Positions 43,724 through 44,655 of a stretch of DNA of 44,655 nt are shown here, one piece after another. Position 1 is the stretch's first letter. Each line of letters starts with the position of its first letter. The notes under the pieces were generated by a model, which did not search any database, was not told the DNA's origin, and saw nothing but the letters and a program-made list of their open reading frames with translations. The DNA is from a virus, in the IMG/VR virus record IMGVR_UViG_3300036792_000104, positions 1-44,655 of that record; one strand, 5' to 3'. A program made the position numbers and the translations under genes.

Positions 43724-44655
43724 TCACCCTATGTTCGTCGGCTGGTTGCCGTGGTGCCTCTTGTAGTCGCGTACCTTTTGGATAATGCGGAGCGCCGCAG
43801 CGTCCGGGTCAGAGTCGCCAGCGACCGTGATGTAATACGTGTCCCCGCCGCCGCCGTTGGGGATGACTCGCTCTGGCCCGTTCTCGGCAAACTGATATCC
43901 CATGCCGGAACGCATTCCAACTCCAATGACGTGCTCTGGAATGATGCCGCCGCCCGCGTAGCTGTAGCCGTTGAACGTCTGCTCACCGGATACCGGAGAG
44001 GTGGACACGCCGCCCTTGGGTGCCGCAGCCGAGCCGGGGTTGCCCATGATCTGAGCCGCGAGAGAAAGACCGGTCGAGTGAACGTCGTTGATGCCATATC
44101 GCTCGACCCCCTTACCCCATTCGTTGGCCGCCTGCAAGATCGAGGTAGCGCCGCGCATCTCTGCAATGACACCCTCGTCGCCCGAGGTCTGAATGAATCG
44201 GATCACAGCGGGAAGCTGCGTCCGCAGTCCACCGGAGAAGTCCGCGTTAGAGATTGTGCCGGGCGGCGTCCAACCGATGAGCCCTCGGCCACCTGTGCCC
44301 TGCGCGAACGGATTCCAAGTAGATTCACCCCAGATCGAGGCGATAGCGCCTGCGGCTGCAATCTTGTGCCCGCCAAAGACGTACTGCAAGAGATAGTTAT
44401 AAATCTCTCGGCCGTTGGCCATCTCGCCGCCAGTGGCACCGCCAGCGGGACCGGCGGCAATCGTGGCCGCCGCGCCCTGAGCGCCGTTGTGGATGTCTCC
44501 GACTAGCGACTTGAGCGCACCCTCTACTAGATCCTTCATCATAGTAGTGACAATGTTGCCGCCAGGAATCTTGCCTAGCAGCGCGTTGATGGGACCGAAC
44601 ACAACGTCAGCGATCTTGGTCAGAGCCCAATCCGCCATCTTGGCTAGCCCGGCCT
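43724..44655 (-). CDS. Tape measure protein, C-terminal part with lysozyme-like domain
   Basis: This part completes the gene that starts at 2827. At joined-protein residues about 961-1086 lies a phage tail lysozyme-like domain: IYNYLLQYVFGGHKIAAAGAIASIWGESTWNPFA, with the likely catalytic Glu at about 991 in WGEST, then GRGLIGWTPPGTIS, and QLPAVIRFIQTSG. Such domains cut peptidoglycan during DNA entry. The last 60 residues contain YYITVAGDSDPDAAALRIIQKVRDYKRHHG. The frame matches base for base across the circular junction. Confidence 0.93.
   Translation of the reverse strand, partial: AGLAKMADWALTKIADVVFGPINALLGKIPGGNIVTTMMKDLVEGALKSLVGDIHNGAQGAAATIAAGPAGGATGGEMANGREIYNYLLQYVFGGHKIAAAGAIASIWGESTWNPFAQGTGGRGLIGWTPPGTISNADFSGGLRTQLPAVIRFIQTSGDEGVIAEMRGATSILQAANEWGKGVERYGINDVHSTGLSLAAQIMGNPGSAAAPKGGVSTSPVSGEQTFNGYSYAGGGIIPEHVIGVGMRSGMGYQFAENGPERVIPNGGGGDTYYITVAGDSDPDAAALRIIQKVRDYKRHHGNQPTNIG
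44470..44655. repeat. Contig-end overlap, right copy
   Basis: This matches 1-186 except at 44597 (G against A at 128). The same reading frame of the tape measure gene continues on both sides. Confidence 0.95.

Noticed and set aside
1-44655. CRISPR array, integrase, or insertion sequence
   Set aside because: No regularly spaced repeats, no recombinase motifs and no transposase-like frames were found.

Overview
The window is the complete genome of a tailed siphovirus-type phage of an actinobacterium, assembled as one contig. Bases 44470-44655 repeat bases 1-186 with one silent difference, so the unit length is 44,469 bp and the molecule closes into a circle. The contig was opened inside the tape measure gene, whose two halves sit at the two ends. 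The actinobacterial assignment rests on high GC (roughly 60% by eye), frequent GTG starts with 4-base GTGA gene overlaps, a head and tail module of the HK97-like actinophage type, small cysteine-rich proteins typical of these phages, and a gene resembling the SsgA family. SsgA-like proteins are known from spore-forming, mycelial actinomycetes, so a Streptomyces-like host is my inference. I see no integrase or immunity repressor, so the phage is probably virulent.

Layout. A leftward arm starts near 17.5 kb and runs down to base 1, then wraps around to 44.6 kb and ends near 36.5 kb. In transcription order it holds: a small zinc-ribbon gene, a structured element, a tRNA with a CAU anticodon, a group of small genes that includes two paralogous tail-like mini proteins and an AT-rich HNH endonuclease gene, small terminase, a lysis-like group of small membrane proteins around a cysteine hydrolase, large terminase, portal, protease, capsid, connector and neck genes, major tail protein, a frameshifting tail assembly chaperone pair, a tape measure protein with a lysozyme-like domain, a 1,662-residue tail protein, two tail-tip proteins and a glycosidase-like protein with a fibronectin type III tail.

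A rightward arm (17.9-36.5 kb) carries replication and nucleotide genes: a DNA-binding regulator, a SLOG protein, a RecB/Cas4-like nuclease, a RepA-like ATPase, endonuclease VII, a primase split into a zinc-binding gene and a Toprim gene, a DnaQ-like exonuclease, MazG, a DUF4406-like fusion, the SsgA-like gene and a phosphoribosyltransferase. No DNA polymerase is visible, so the phage probably borrows the host enzyme. Leftward islands interrupt this arm at 20.6-20.9 kb and at 31.0-33.6 kb.

The most unusual parts are non-coding. (1) At 33.11-33.45 kb, behind two tandem promoter-like sites that each carry a palindrome in the spacer, lies a highly structured stretch: an 11-bp long-range helix, two copies of a pseudoknot-like 22-base unit, and a tRNA-type T-arm at its 3' end. 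This looks like a tmRNA-like or tRNA-like RNA, but its tag frame and full acceptor stem cannot be confirmed by eye. (2) At 17.62-17.83 kb, six different perfect short stem-loops lie within about 210 bp, together with ACATAG repeats, in front of the rightward arm; this is the best candidate for an origin or master control region. (3) At 17.16-17.24 kb a 10-bp closing helix encloses two smaller stem-loops beside the tRNA.
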